In this document: positions 29,574 through 40,437 of the stretch, one piece after another
Position numbering within the stretch: the stretch's first letter is position 1
How the letters are laid out: every line of letters begins with the position of its first letter
Source: Mesorhizobium sp. 113-3-3
Lineage (GTDB): Bacteria; Pseudomonadota; Alphaproteobacteria; Rhizobiales; Rhizobiaceae
DNA length: 64,000 nt
Direction: 5' to 3'
NCBI RefSeq assembly: GCF_016756495.1
Contig: NZ_AP023243.1
Span: 3,972,501-4,036,500, forward strand
The notes under the pieces: generated by a model
Seen by the model: the letters and a program-made list of their open reading frames with translations, nothing else
Database searches by the model: none
Told to the model about the DNA's origin: nothing
Translations under genes and position numbers: made by a program

Positions 29574-30020
29574 TCACATTGCCTTCGCCATGTCGACGAG
29601 CACCCAGCCTGGCCGATAGGGATTGGGCCGGCGACCCGTTTCGCGATAGCCGTAAGCGAGATAGAGCGCGATGTTCCGCTCCATTTTCGCATTGGTGTAG
29701 AGCCTTATCTCCGGAAGGCCCCATTGGCGCGTCTGCTCGTCGGCGTGTCTCAGCAATGCGATACCGAATCCCTTGCCCTGGAAGGCGGGTGACACCGCTA
29801 CGGAGAAGATCATGGCGTGATCCGCATGCCGCTCCAGTGTGAGCACTCCGGCAAGTTCGCCGCCGCTCTCCAGCAGCCAGACCTCGCCGCGCGCGATGCG
29901 CGGGGCATAGTCTTCGGTCACCGGGATCGGCGGCGCGTCGAGTATGGCTTTGTAGGGTGCGTAGGCGGCTTCCGTCAGCGCGACGATCCCGGCAAGATCT
30001 TCTGGGCGGGCAAGCCTCAT
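29574..30020 (-). CDS. GNAT-family N-acetyltransferase
   Basis: A 148-residue GNAT enzyme that would transfer acetyl from acetyl-CoA to an amine. VWLLESGGELAGVLTLER forms the central strands, FSVAVSPAFQGKGFGIALLRHADEQ contains the acetyl-CoA motif (QGKGFG), and IRLYTNAKMERNIALYLAYGYRETGR is the standard C-terminal motif. It overlaps the DUF302 gene by four bases (ATGA) and abuts the next gene. The substrate is unknown. Confidence 0.88.
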   Translation of the reverse strand: MRLARPEDLAGIVALTEAAYAPYKAILDAPPIPVTEDYAPRIARGEVWLLESGGELAGVLTLERHADHAMIFSVAVSPAFQGKGFGIALLRHADEQTRQWGLPEIRLYTNAKMERNIALYLAYGYRETGRRPNPYRPGWVLVDMAKAM

Positions 30021-30426
30021 GACGGATCCATTCCAGCGGCGGCAGCGATCACCTTCTCCATGCCGGCGGCAATCGCCGCGACCGCGGCGCGGCTGGCATC
30101 GCCTAGGCCGTGGCGCTCAGCGATCCAGTGCGGATCATTGTAGGACAGCCAGGCATTGCCTTGTACATCCTCCCAGCCCAGCGCCTTGACGGGCAGATCG
30201 ATGCCGGCAAGCTGACTTTCCTGCATCAGTGGGGTGCCGCCTCTGGGGTTGCCGAAGATCAGCAGTTCGGTCGGCCGCAACGCAGCGCCGACTTCGCGCG
30301 CGCCGGCGGCATGATCGATGCGCGCGAAGACGAGCAGGCCCGAGCGCTTGACCACCTCGGCAAGGCGGTCGATGGTTTCGGTCACGCCAAAGCGGCTCTG
30401 AATCGTGATGAGACCATCCCCAGCCA

Positions 30427-30430
<4 letters not shown>
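30017..30430 (-). CDS. DUF302 domain-containing protein
   Basis: A 137-residue protein matching the DUF302 fold: [31 protein letters not shown], then [19 protein letters not shown], then [18 protein letters not shown]. The function is unknown; the family is often seen near redox and metal genes. It overlaps uvrA upstream and the GNAT gene downstream by four bases each. Confidence 0.87.
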
Positions 30431-33348
<2,918 letters not shown>

Positions 33349-33500
33349 CGCCGGTCGCCGCCTCAGATCTGGAATTTGTGGGATTGGCGGGATTGTCCCG
33401 GCCATCCCCTATGTAGGTGTTTTTGCCGCCACGTCGAGAGACGCCACAATTCCCGACAGAAATCGTTTAACCGCCTTTCGCGCGAAGGGGCAAGCAGAAA

Positions 33501-33515
33501 GAACAAAGGCCGAAC
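33501..33515 (-). promoter_or_regulatory. LexA (SOS) box upstream of uvrA
   Basis: GAAC-AAAGGCC-GAAC is an exact match to the alphaproteobacterial SOS box, GTTC-N7-GTTC on the uvrA strand. On that strand TTGTCA lies just upstream, and a -10-like TGTTCT overlaps the box at a 17-base spacing, so LexA would block RNA polymerase. The leader to uvrA is about 150 bases. Confidence 0.85.
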
Positions 33516-33950
33516 ACGCTCCTGACAAAGCTGTGTAAAAACCTGACCTGTACGTAACCTCCCGGCGATCACGTTTTTCGGTAACCGGCTATTGATGGTT
33601 GACGCGGCCGGCTCATGGGAGCAGTCTCCAGAAGTCAGCGAAGCCGGCCGTCTTTCGATGGCCTCGCCGCCCAAAGGCGGCCTGCGAGACGCCGCAGGTT
33701 TTTGCGATTTGCGCTTCGCGACGACAATGTCGCAACGGACACAGGAGCGGAGCATGACGCCACCGGATAGTCCCCAAGGGCTCCACGCCTCGTTGGAGCC
33801 GCGGCAGGCATAAGTGCCAGGGTTTAGCGTTTGCGCCACCCGACAAACCGTGACTTGCCGTATCCCCCAACAATCAGAGACTGCTAGTCGGATCGTCGGC
33901 TGACGCCGCGTGGCATCCGAAATCAAACGCCGGCAGTACACTCCCGGCAA
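33516..33950. other. Intergenic region with no recognised gene
   Basis: Apart from the uvrA control region, the stretch to about 33950 holds no gene I recognise. One possibility is the 19-codon frame at 33754-33813 (MTPPDSPQGLHASLEPRQA) with AGGAG ten bases ahead. A hairpin CTCCA-CGCCTCGT-TGGAG lies inside it. No T run follows that would suggest a small RNA terminator on the plus strand before 33973. Confidence 0.4.
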
Positions 33951-33972
33951 AATATGGATTTTAGATCCAGAA

Positions 33973-34007
33973 AAGCCCCGTCCGTTTGCCCTAGGGCACG
34001 GCGGGGC
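33973..34007 (-). terminator. Terminator of the leftward exported-protein gene
   Basis: On the minus strand AGCCCCG pairs with CGGGGCT and is followed by TTTT; the inner part is further paired (CCGT/ACGG and CCCTAGGG). It begins 40 bases after the stop codon at 34047. On the plus strand the hairpin could act too, but the T run there is weaker. Confidence 0.7.
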
Positions 34008-34046
34008 TGTTCTTTTGCGGCGAAGCCTGGCCGGCAATGGCGCTGG

Positions 34047-34346
34047 CTATCTCGGCGGCTTGATCCCGCCCGTAGCCATATCGACGGTGATGCTGCCGGA
34101 AATCCTGACATCGGTATCGCCGATCTTGAACGTGCCGTTGCCGTTGCTGGGGAATGCGTCGTCAGGTTCCGGCTGAGGAGCGGGCTTAGCGATGCGATAG
34201 TCACCGCTCACGCCGGGCAGGGCGCCTTTCTGTGCCTGCCCCGAACTGTCGTCGGCGAGTGCCAAACTGCTCATAAGGCTGGCGAAAGCGAGCGCTGCGG
34301 CGGCGATGACGCGATGCGACGTCCTGGGCGAATAAGTGTCGATCAT
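34047..34346 (-). CDS. Small exported hypothetical protein
   Basis: A 99-residue protein with a Sec signal (HRVIAAAALAFASLMSSLALA) and a short, flexible mature part ending GNGTFKIGDTDVRISGSITVDMATGG, which reads like one or two beta-hairpins. It has no cysteines and no known family. The ATG at 34346 is chosen over the longer frame because that extension is the clpP gene in another frame. It follows clpP by about 90 bases. Confidence 0.65.
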   Translation of the reverse strand: MIDTYSPRTSHRVIAAAALAFASLMSSLALADDSSGQAQKGALPGVSGDYRIAKPAPQPEPDDAFPSNGNGTFKIGDTDVRISGSITVDMATGGIKPPR

Positions 34347-34435
34347 CCCAAGACTATAGTGACGTGCCGCCGATGCGGCCAGACCGGCATCGTCAAATCT
34401 TCGACAACCGCCGAGAATCCGACCTGGTCCTGGCT

Positions 34436-35041
34436 TCACGCCGCCTTTTTGCGGGTGTCGAAGACGTGGTCGACGATGCCCCAGGCCTGGGCCTCGGGGG
34501 CGGTCATGAAATGGTCGCGGTCGAGCGTGCGTTCGACCTCCTCGTAGCTGCGGCCGCAATGCTGGGCATAGAGTTCGGCCATGCGCCGTTTGGTCTTGCC
34601 GATCCGTTCGGCATGGCGCTGGATGTCGGAGGCTTGGCCCTGGAAGCCGCCCAGCGGCTGATGCAGCAGGACGGTGGCGTTCGGCAGCGCGATGCGGCGC
34701 CCCGGCGTGCCCGCCATCAGCAGGAAGGAGCCCATCGAGGCGGCAAACCCCATGCACACGGTCGATACCGGGCAGCTGACATACTGCATCGTGTCGTAGA
34801 TGGCGAAGCCGCTGGTCACCACGCCACCGGGTGAGTTGACGTAGAGCGAGATCTCCTTGTCGGGATTGTCCGACTCCAGCGACAGGAGCTGCGCACAGAC
34901 CAGCGCCGAGACGTCATCATTGATCTCGCCATTGATGAAGATGATGCGCTCGCGCAGCAGCCGCGAGAAAATGTCAAAGGCGCGTTCGCCGCGGCTCGAT
35001 TGCTCGATCACCATCGGCACCAGACTGGCAAGACCGCTCAT
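34436..35041 (-). CDS. clpP: ClpP-family serine protease subunit (paralogue)
   Basis: A 201-residue ClpP with an intact catalytic triad: Ser102 in [11 protein letters not shown], His127 in LLHQPLGG and Asp176 in [26 protein letters not shown] and [20 protein letters not shown] are standard ClpP segments. It lacks a neighbouring clpX and tig, so it is unlikely to be the main ClpP of the ClpXP operon; rhizobia carry several ClpP paralogues. GGAG precedes the ATG at 35041. It would form a tetradecameric peptidase with a Clp ATPase. Confidence 0.93.
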   Translation of the reverse strand: MSGLASLVPMVIEQSSRGERAFDIFSRLLRERIIFINGEINDDVSALVCAQLLSLESDNPDKEISLYVNSPGGVVTSGFAIYDTMQYVSCPVSTVCMGFAASMGSFLLMAGTPGRRIALPNATVLLHQPLGGFQGQASDIQRHAERIGKTKRRMAELYAQHCGRSYEEVERTLDRDHFMTAPEAQAWGIVDHVFDTRKKAA

Positions 35042-35063
35042 TTTTCGTCTCCGATTTCCGTGT

Positions 35064-35534
35064 TCAGGCTGCGAGCAGCAGCGGTGTGTTCGCGGCGATG
35101 AGCTTTCCGGCCCCGCGCGATCCGAGCCAAAGCCGGCAGCCGCCGCCCGCCATGGCAACAGCAGGGATAGCCTTCCCGGCAAAACCGTCATGGACGATGC
35201 GCAGATGCGTGCCGCCGGAAACGGTGCGGACGAGTGTGAAGGTGACGACGCTGTCGAGCGGATCCTGGCGCGCGGCGTCGCTTGGCTGCTCCCGCCAGGA
35301 GTAGCGCAGCAGGCGCTCGGGCTCGGCGTCGAGGATTTCGCATTCGATCGCGGCGTCCGGCCCGGCAAAGGTAAAATTGCTGCCGGTCTGCGCCCTGATG
35401 TCGTTCGGCATCATCCAGGCGGCGAGCAGTTCCGGCACGGTCAGCGCCCGCCACACCTTTTCCGGCGGCTCGGCAAGGTCGTATTCGAACTCCAGCGCAT
35501 CCGGGGCAACTTCATCTTGGGTCTTGGCGTTCAT
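35064..35534 (-). CDS. AHSA1/SRPBCC-domain protein
   Basis: A 156-residue protein with a helix-grip SRPBCC fold: [28 protein letters not shown] at the start, then [37 protein letters not shown]1-like proteins of this kind are commonly encoded next to ArsR regulators. The C-terminal 40 residues differ from the family. It follows the ArsR gene by 14 bases, giving a two-gene unit. The bound ligand is not known. Confidence 0.85.
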   Translation of the reverse strand: MNAKTQDEVAPDALEFEYDLAEPPEKVWRALTVPELLAAWMMPNDIRAQTGSNFTFAGPDAAIECEILDAEPERLLRYSWREQPSDAARQDPLDSVVTFTLVRTVSGGTHLRIVHDGFAGKAIPAVAMAGGGCRLWLGSRGAGKLIAANTPLLLAA

Positions 35535-35548
35535 CGATCCCAAATCCT

Positions 35549-35863
35549 TCACTGGTCCATATCCTTCAAAACCGTCTTCAGCCTTTCGATGCGCTCCGGC
35601 CAGAAGGTCCGGTAGCGTTCGATCCAGGAGAGCAGGGGGGCGAGCCCCTGCGGATCGGCACGATAGTAGGCGTTGCGGCCAGCCCGCCGCTCGACCACGA
35701 GGCCGGCGCCACGCAGCACCGCCAGATGCTGGGATACCGCCGGCTGCGATACCGTCAGGCAGCTGCGCAATTCCGACACGCTCATCTCGGCCGCGGCGAG
35801 ACGCTCGAAGACGGCGCGTCGCGTCGGGTCGGCCAGGGCGCGGAAAATCTCTGCTTCGATCAT
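35549..35863 (-). CDS. ArsR-family transcriptional regulator
   Basis: A 104-residue winged-helix repressor. The HTH is ALADPTRRAVFERLAAAEMSVSELRSCLTVSQPAVSQHLAVLRGAGLV. No cysteine-rich metal-binding motif is present; the only cysteine is in SCLTV, so it is probably not a metal sensor. The gene diverges from ssb. The intergenic region is shared with the ssb promoter and LexA box. Confidence 0.9.
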   Translation of the reverse strand: MIEAEIFRALADPTRRAVFERLAAAEMSVSELRSCLTVSQPAVSQHLAVLRGAGLVVERRAGRNAYYRADPQGLAPLLSWIERYRTFWPERIERLKTVLKDMDQ

Positions 35864-35947
35864 GGCAAAAGCATAAGTCGATACTTATCGATTTGGCAAG
35901 CGCTGTTTTGAGGCCCATATGAAGGGTTCGGGCATTGCTGCCATTCC

Positions 35948-35988
35948 TTGACAATCAGCAGCGGTGCATATAGGAACGAAAAGGGAAC
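35948..35988 (+). promoter_or_regulatory. Promoter of ssb overlapped by a LexA (SOS) box
   Basis: TTGACA at 35948-35953 and a -10-like TAGGAA at 35971-35976 are 17 bases apart. GAAC-GAAAAGG-GAAC at 35974-35988 matches the GAAC-N7-GAAC LexA box exactly and covers the -10 region. The ssb start is about 100 bases downstream. Confidence 0.8.
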
Positions 35989-36089
35989 AAAAACCTTGTG
36001 GGAAAAGCCAGCCTTAGCAGGCGGCTGGCGTGCGCAGCCTGTAAGGTGCTGCGACAAAAATTTGTTTCGGATGAGCGCGGAGAAAAATC

Positions 36090-36611
36090 ATGGCGGGTAG
36101 CGTCAATAAGGTCATTCTGGTCGGCAATCTCGGCGCGGACCCTGAAATCCGCCGCCTGAACTCGGGCGAGCCGGTCGTCAACATCCGTATCGCCACGTCG
36201 GAAAGCTGGCGCGACAAGAATTCCGGCGAGCGCAAGGAAAAGACCGAGTGGCACAATGTCGTCATCTTCAATGAGGGCATCGCCAAGGTGGCCGAGCAGT
36301 ATCTGAAGAAGGGCATGAAGGTCTATGTCGAGGGCCAGCTGCAGACGCGCAAATGGCAGGACCAGACCGGCGCGGACAAGTATACGACGGAAGTCGTGCT
36401 GCAGAGATTCCGCGGCGAGCTGCAGATGCTCGACGCGCGCGCCCCGGGTGAAGGCGGCCAGGTCGGCGGCTATTCCGGAGGCGGCAGCAGCCGCGGTTCC
36501 GATTTCGGCCAGTCCAGCCCGAACGAGAGCTTCAACCGCGGCGGCGGCGCTCCCAGGGGCGGCGGTGGCGGCGGTTCGTCGCGCGAGCTGGACGACGAGA
36601 TCCCGTTCTGA
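36090..36611 (+). CDS. ssb: Single-stranded DNA-binding protein
   Basis: A 173-residue SSB. The OB-fold domain spans residues 1-110 ([66 protein letters not shown]), followed by a Gly/Ser-rich linker and the acidic tip LDDEIPF, which binds partner repair proteins. In many alphaproteobacteria ssb is divergent from uvrA; here other genes intervene. A terminator follows. Confidence 0.96.
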   Translation: MAGSVNKVILVGNLGADPEIRRLNSGEPVVNIRIATSESWRDKNSGERKEKTEWHNVVIFNEGIAKVAEQYLKKGMKVYVEGQLQTRKWQDQTGADKYTTEVVLQRFRGELQMLDARAPGEGGQVGGYSGGGSSRGSDFGQSSPNESFNRGGGAPRGGGGGGSSRELDDEIPF

Positions 36612-36672
36612 TCGAAAAGCAATATCAAACGGCTGACGTCGCCAAGATGACTGACGTTGCGTGATCGATATG

Positions 36673-36705
36673 CCCCGAGGGTCCTGCATGGACTTTCGGG
36701 GTTTT
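36673..36705 (+). terminator. Rho-independent terminator of ssb
   Basis: CCCCGA (36673-36678) pairs with TCGGGG (36696-36701), with an inner GTCC/GGAC stem, then TTTT. It lies about 60 bases after the ssb stop codon. Confidence 0.85.
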
Positions 36706-36745
36706 GCGTTGTTGATTTGGGATCAGGGACTGAAAGGACAAAGCG

Positions 36746-37171
36746 GTGAAGGCACGGATAAAATGGGTCGAAGAGCGCACCTTCGTGGGCGAGTCCGGCA
36801 GCGGCCACAAACTGGTGCTGGGAACGGCAGCGGGCCCCGAAGGCAAGACGCCGGGCCCGAGCCCGATGGAACTGGTGCTGATCGGCACCGGCGGCTGTTC
36901 GGCCTACGATGTCGTGCATATCCTGGAAAAAGGTCGCGAGGCGGTCGAGGACTGCGTGGTCGAGCTCGATGCCGACCGGGCCGAAACCGACCCAAAGGTG
37001 TTTACCCGCATCCATATGCATTTCATCGTCAAGGGCAGGGCGTTGTCGACGGACAAGGTTCAACGCGCGATTAATCTGTCGATCGAAAAATACTGCTCGG
37101 CCTCCGCCATGATGGCCAAGACGGCCACGATCACGCATGATTTTGAAGTCATCGACACGACGGCCAAGTAG
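36746..37171 (+). CDS. OsmC-family peroxide-reducing protein
   Basis: A 141-residue OsmC-like protein with both redox cysteines: LIGTGGCSAYDVV near residue 52 and YCSASAMM near residue 118. Such proteins reduce organic peroxides. The start is GTG at 36746, a few bases after AAAGGAC. It is preceded by the ssb terminator and so has its own promoter. Confidence 0.88.
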   Translation: MKARIKWVEERTFVGESGSGHKLVLGTAAGPEGKTPGPSPMELVLIGTGGCSAYDVVHILEKGREAVEDCVVELDADRAETDPKVFTRIHMHFIVKGRALSTDKVQRAINLSIEKYCSASAMMAKTATITHDFEVIDTTAK

Positions 37172-37194
37172 GGCAGTAGGGCAGTAGGGCAGTC
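37171..37194. repeat. Three tandem 8-bp repeats after the OsmC stop codon
   Basis: GGGCAGTA, GGGCAGTA and GGGCAGTC follow each other directly, beginning at the last base of the stop codon. The array lies between two convergent genes. It is short and could be slippage. Confidence 0.6.
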
Positions 37195-37205
37195 GGGACT
37201 GCCGT

Positions 37206-37835
37206 TCACCCGGCCATCAGTGCCTTGATGCCGTCGGCCACGAATTGCACGGCCAGTGCGGCCAGGATGACGCCGAGCAGGCGGGTCAGGATGGAGCGCC
37301 CGGTCTGGCCGAGGATGCGGTCGATGCGTTCCGACAGCACGAACACCAGATAGGTGATGGCGAGGCAGACGAAGATGATGCCGACGAGCGCGGCCTGCGC
37401 GGCAAAGCCCTGAAACGAGCCGGAAAGCAGCACTGTCGCCGAAATCGCGCCGGGACCGGCGATCAGCGGGATCGCCAGCGGGAAGGCGGCGATGTTGTGG
37501 ATCATGTCCTTGGTGATGGCGACGTCGCCGATCTTCTCCTTGCGGTCCTGCCGCCGCTCGAACACCATTTCGAAGGCGATGAAGAACAGCAGGAAACCGC
37601 CGGCGACGCGGAAGGCCGGCAGGGTGATGCCGAACACCGACAGGATCGAGGCGCCGGCCACCGCGAACAGCGCCATCACCAGGAAGCCGATGACCGAGGC
37701 GCGCACCGACACCTGCTGACGCTCCTCGCGGTTCATGCCGCGTGTCACGGCGAGGAACAGCGGCGCCAGGCCGGGCGGGTCGATGGTCACGAGAATGGTG
37801 ACGAAGGCATTGAACAGGCTGTCGAAACTCGGCAT
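37206..37835 (-). CDS. MarC-family membrane protein
   Basis: A 209-residue protein with six hydrophobic segments typical of MarC/UPF0056 (NAAT family). It includes FNAFVTILVTIDPPGLAPLFLAVTRGM at the start and TKDMIHNIAAFPLAIPLIAGPGAISATVLL in the middle. The transported substrate is not established. GGGAGGG precedes the ATG at 37835, favouring this start over one 12 codons upstream. Confidence 0.88.
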   Translation of the reverse strand: MPSFDSLFNAFVTILVTIDPPGLAPLFLAVTRGMNREERQQVSVRASVIGFLVMALFAVAGASILSVFGITLPAFRVAGGFLLFFIAFEMVFERRQDRKEKIGDVAITKDMIHNIAAFPLAIPLIAGPGAISATVLLSGSFQGFAAQAALVGIIFVCLAITYLVFVLSERIDRILGQTGRSILTRLLGVILAALAVQFVADGIKALMAG

Positions 37836-37933
37836 CGCTGACCCTCCCGCCGGGCCGAGCCCGCCCCGCATTGGTAGAGCAAAGCCCGGTCGGTGGGAAC
37901 TGTCTTGGGTGCGAAACTACGCCCTCGACAGGG

Positions 37934-38311
37934 TTAGCCGGCAGCACCGCAATAGGCCTCGAGGCGATAGCCGTCCGGGTCGATGACGAAGGCGGCGTAA
38001 TAGTTCTCGCTGTAGTCGGCGCGCAGGCCAGGCGCGCCATTGTCGCCGCCGCCTTGCCGCAAGGCGGCGGCATGAAATGCATCGACGCTATCCCGTGTCG
38101 GGGCGGCAAAGCAGAAGTGCAGCCCGGATTTTTCGTCCGCCGGAACCGGCCGCGCCGCTTCGTTGACCCACAGCGCCACGCTCTGCGCGCCATAGCCGAG
38201 CGAACCCGGCGATTGGCTGAGGCAGGAATAGCCGAGCGGCGCCAGCGCCGCGTCGTAGAAGCGCCTCGAGGCGTTGGCGTCGCGGACGCCGACCGAAACA
38301 TGATCGAACAT
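37934..38311 (-). CDS. VOC-family (glyoxalase fold) protein
   Basis: A 125-residue protein with the two-module glyoxalase/bleomycin-resistance fold: MFDHVSVGVRDANASRRFYDAALAPLGY at the start and YAAFVIDPDGYRLEAYC near the end, with the usual His and Glu metal ligands (HVSV, LEAY). The substrate is unknown. The ATG at 38311 follows GGAG; the longer frame is not needed. It lies 32 bases downstream of the next gene and is probably cotranscribed with it. Confidence 0.86.
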   Translation of the reverse strand: MFDHVSVGVRDANASRRFYDAALAPLGYSCLSQSPGSLGYGAQSVALWVNEAARPVPADEKSGLHFCFAAPTRDSVDAFHAAALRQGGGDNGAPGLRADYSENYYAAFVIDPDGYRLEAYCGAAG

Positions 38312-38343
38312 GGTTTTCTCCGTTGTTACAGAGGGTTGTGATG

Positions 38344-38871
38344 TCATCTTGCAGATTGACGGCGCGCCAGGAACTCGACTTCGAGGTGCCAGGCCGCGCC
38401 GTCGTGCGAGCGCTCGCCGAGCCAGCGGAAGGAATCTTCGGTGATCCGCGAAAAGCTCCAGCGCACCGACGAACCGGTGCCGTCGGCGCCGACCTGCACG
38501 ATCGTGTCGTGTTCCGCGCGGCCGAGCTGGCGGCTGAAATACTGGTTGCGCGGGTCGCTCCAGAAAATGTGCCAGGCGTCCGCGCCGGGATCATAGACGC
38601 GCAGCGTCGTGCCGTAGAACGTCCATTTGCCAAGAGACGGCGAGGGGCCGGCGTCGCGCGCGGGCAGGATCCAGACGTCCTGGATGGCGCGGCCTTCCAG
38701 CACCCAGCCGAAATGCACCTCGCCACGCCCGGTGAGCACGGTGCCGTCCTCGAGGCGGCGTGAGGCGTCGAACGTCCAGGCGCCGACGAAGCGGCCGTAA
38801 AGATTCAGTTTTTCGGCAAGCCCGTCGATCGGTCCGGGACTGTGCAGGGCTTCGGCAAAAGGGTCGAACAT
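38344..38871 (-). CDS. Hypothetical protein, calycin-like
   Basis: A 175-residue soluble protein, rich in tryptophan and aromatic residues, with repeated beta-strand segments: FVGAWTFDASRRLEDGTVL, GEVHFGWVLEGRAIQDVWIL, WHIFWSDPRNQYFSRQLG. This resembles DUF1579-like or calycin beta-barrels, but the assignment is a fold impression only. It diverges from an AraC regulator (85 bases) that may control it and the following VOC gene. Confidence 0.65.
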   Translation of the reverse strand: MFDPFAEALHSPGPIDGLAEKLNLYGRFVGAWTFDASRRLEDGTVLTGRGEVHFGWVLEGRAIQDVWILPARDAGPSPSLGKWTFYGTTLRVYDPGADAWHIFWSDPRNQYFSRQLGRAEHDTIVQVGADGTGSSVRWSFSRITEDSFRWLGERSHDGAAWHLEVEFLARRQSAR

Positions 38872-38956
38872 GGCTGCGGTCTCTTTCTGTCAGGAGACCG
38901 CGAGGAGTAGGCGCCGGCGGGGTTCTGGGCTTGGGAAAAATTGCTATATTTCGATC

Positions 38957-39850
38957 ATGACAGCGACGACGCGCACTCTGGCATCCGGACCCGGCTGGCA
39001 CGTGGCGGATGTGATCTGCACGGCCGGCACCGGCGACCGGCCGTTCGAGGAGGCGCATCGGGATTTCTGCATCGCGGCGGTGACCAGCGGCACCTTCCGC
39101 TACCGCACGCGGCAGGGCACGGCGATGCTGGCGCCGGGTGCGCTGCTGCTCGGCAATTCCGGCACATGCTATGAATGCGGCCACGAGCATGGCAGCGGCG
39201 ACCGCTGTCTCTCGTTTCATTTCAAACCGGCCTACATGGAGCGGATCGTCGCCGGCGTGCCGGGCGCCCGAACACTCCCCTTCGAGACGCCGCGCCTGCC
39301 GCCCTTGGCGGCCCTGGCGTCGCTGCTGGCCGAAGCGGAAGCGGCGCGAGAAACAGCTGACACTGATGCCTTCGAGGAACTTTCCCTGCGCATTGCGGGC
39401 GCGGCCGTGACCGCAGCCTCCGGCACCGCGCCTGTCATGCACGCGCCGAGCCGGCGTGATCAGAAACGGGTGGCGGAAGCCGTGCAGCGGATCGAACTGG
39501 ATGCCGACAGCCCCGTTTCGCTGTCGGCGCTGGCGGACGAGACGGCGACCAGCCCCTATCATTTCCTGCGTATCTTCCGGCAGGTCGCCGGCATGACGCC
39601 TTACCAGTTCCTGCTGAGGACGAGGCTGCACCGGGCAGCGGTGCGGCTGCGCCTGTCGGACGATGCGATCTCGGCGATCGCCTTCGACGCGGGCTTCAAC
39701 GATCTGTCGACGTTCAACCGCCGGTTCCGGCGCGTCATGGGCGAGACGCCGGGCGATTATCGCGCCCGCCGGTCAAGCAGCATCGACATGGGCGCGCCTC
39801 GCCGGAGGCAGGCTCAGTCCGTCGTCGGGCCGCACCAGCCCGGCAGATAG
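38957..39850 (+). CDS. AraC-family transcriptional regulator
   Basis: A 297-residue regulator with an N-terminal cupin-like sensor (FCIAAVTSGTFRYRTRQGTAMLAPGALLLGN) and a C-terminal double HTH (SLSALADETATSPYHFLRIFRQVAGMTPYQFLLRTRL and ISAIAFDAGFNDLSTFNRRFRRVMGETPG). It has three cysteines in the sensor half (GTCYECGHEH, RCLSF), an unusual density that might serve metal or redox sensing. The ATG at 38957 is the first good start. It overlaps the convergent ParB-like gene by 37 bases. Confidence 0.88.
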   Translation: MTATTRTLASGPGWHVADVICTAGTGDRPFEEAHRDFCIAAVTSGTFRYRTRQGTAMLAPGALLLGNSGTCYECGHEHGSGDRCLSFHFKPAYMERIVAGVPGARTLPFETPRLPPLAALASLLAEAEAARETADTDAFEELSLRIAGAAVTAASGTAPVMHAPSRRDQKRVAEAVQRIELDADSPVSLSALADETATSPYHFLRIFRQVAGMTPYQFLLRTRLHRAAVRLRLSDDAISAIAFDAGFNDLSTFNRRFRRVMGETPGDYRARRSSSIDMGAPRRRQAQSVVGPHQPGR

Positions 39851-40437
39851 TCCGCGTCCTTGCCCTTGGCTAGGCTGAGGGCCTCTTTCATCGCCTTGTC
39901 GAAGTTCTTCGCAATCGCATTGCGATCGATGCGCCGACGCAGAAAATCCGCCCAGATGAATTCGCTGAACGGCGTGGTGTCCTTGGCGAAGCCGCCTTGC
40001 CGGCGCAGTTCGCCGGCCATGCTCCTGTAAGGATCATCGATCAGCTCGCCGATTGTCTTCGGAATTGCCGAATAGTCGCGGCGCCGGCCGTTCTCGTCGA
40101 ACGGATGCATCCAGCCTCTGTTGTCGAGCACGAAAAGAAAGGCGTCCTTGTCGAGCGCGGACAGGTCGCTGATCACGGTCACAAGCACGTCCTTGACGCC
40201 TTCCTCGAGCAAAGCGCGAGCGAGGTGATGATGATCGGTGACGTAGTTGCGATTTTTAGGCCCCAATACGACCGGCACCATGTGTTTACCGAGAAAAGCG
40301 CCGGTCTTCTTCTTGGCGTCCTGTTCCCGGATCATCTGGCGCTTCAACGCAACTTCCCGCATGCCGACCGTTATCTGCGTCGGCCTCAATTCCTCGACGG
40401 GAACCGGCGTGACAATGGGCACTCGGGGGTCAATCAT
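39814..40437 (-). CDS. ParB/sulfiredoxin-like protein
   Basis: A 207-residue protein of the ParB-like/Srx-fold type: VPVEELRPTQITVGMREVALKRQMI resembles the N-terminal strand-helix of ParB nucleases, KHMVPVVLGPKNRNYVTDHHHLARALLEEG contains the HHH/nucleotide site and LVTVISDLSALDKDAFLFVLDNRGW follows. It lacks the ParB HTH, so it is not a partition protein. Its ATG overlaps the SulP stop as ATGA. I infer an Srx-like enzyme role but cannot show it. Confidence 0.72.
   Translation of the reverse strand: MIDPRVPIVTPVPVEELRPTQITVGMREVALKRQMIREQDAKKKTGAFLGKHMVPVVLGPKNRNYVTDHHHLARALLEEGVKDVLVTVISDLSALDKDAFLFVLDNRGWMHPFDENGRRRDYSAIPKTIGELIDDPYRSMAGELRRQGGFAKDTTPFSEFIWADFLRRRIDRNAIAKNFDKAMKEALSLAKGKDADYLPGWCGPTTD

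Noticed and set aside
37866..37910. TTGGTAGAGCA and surrounding sequence resembling the D arm of a tRNA
   Set aside because: No acceptor stem, anticodon arm or T arm can be folded around it.
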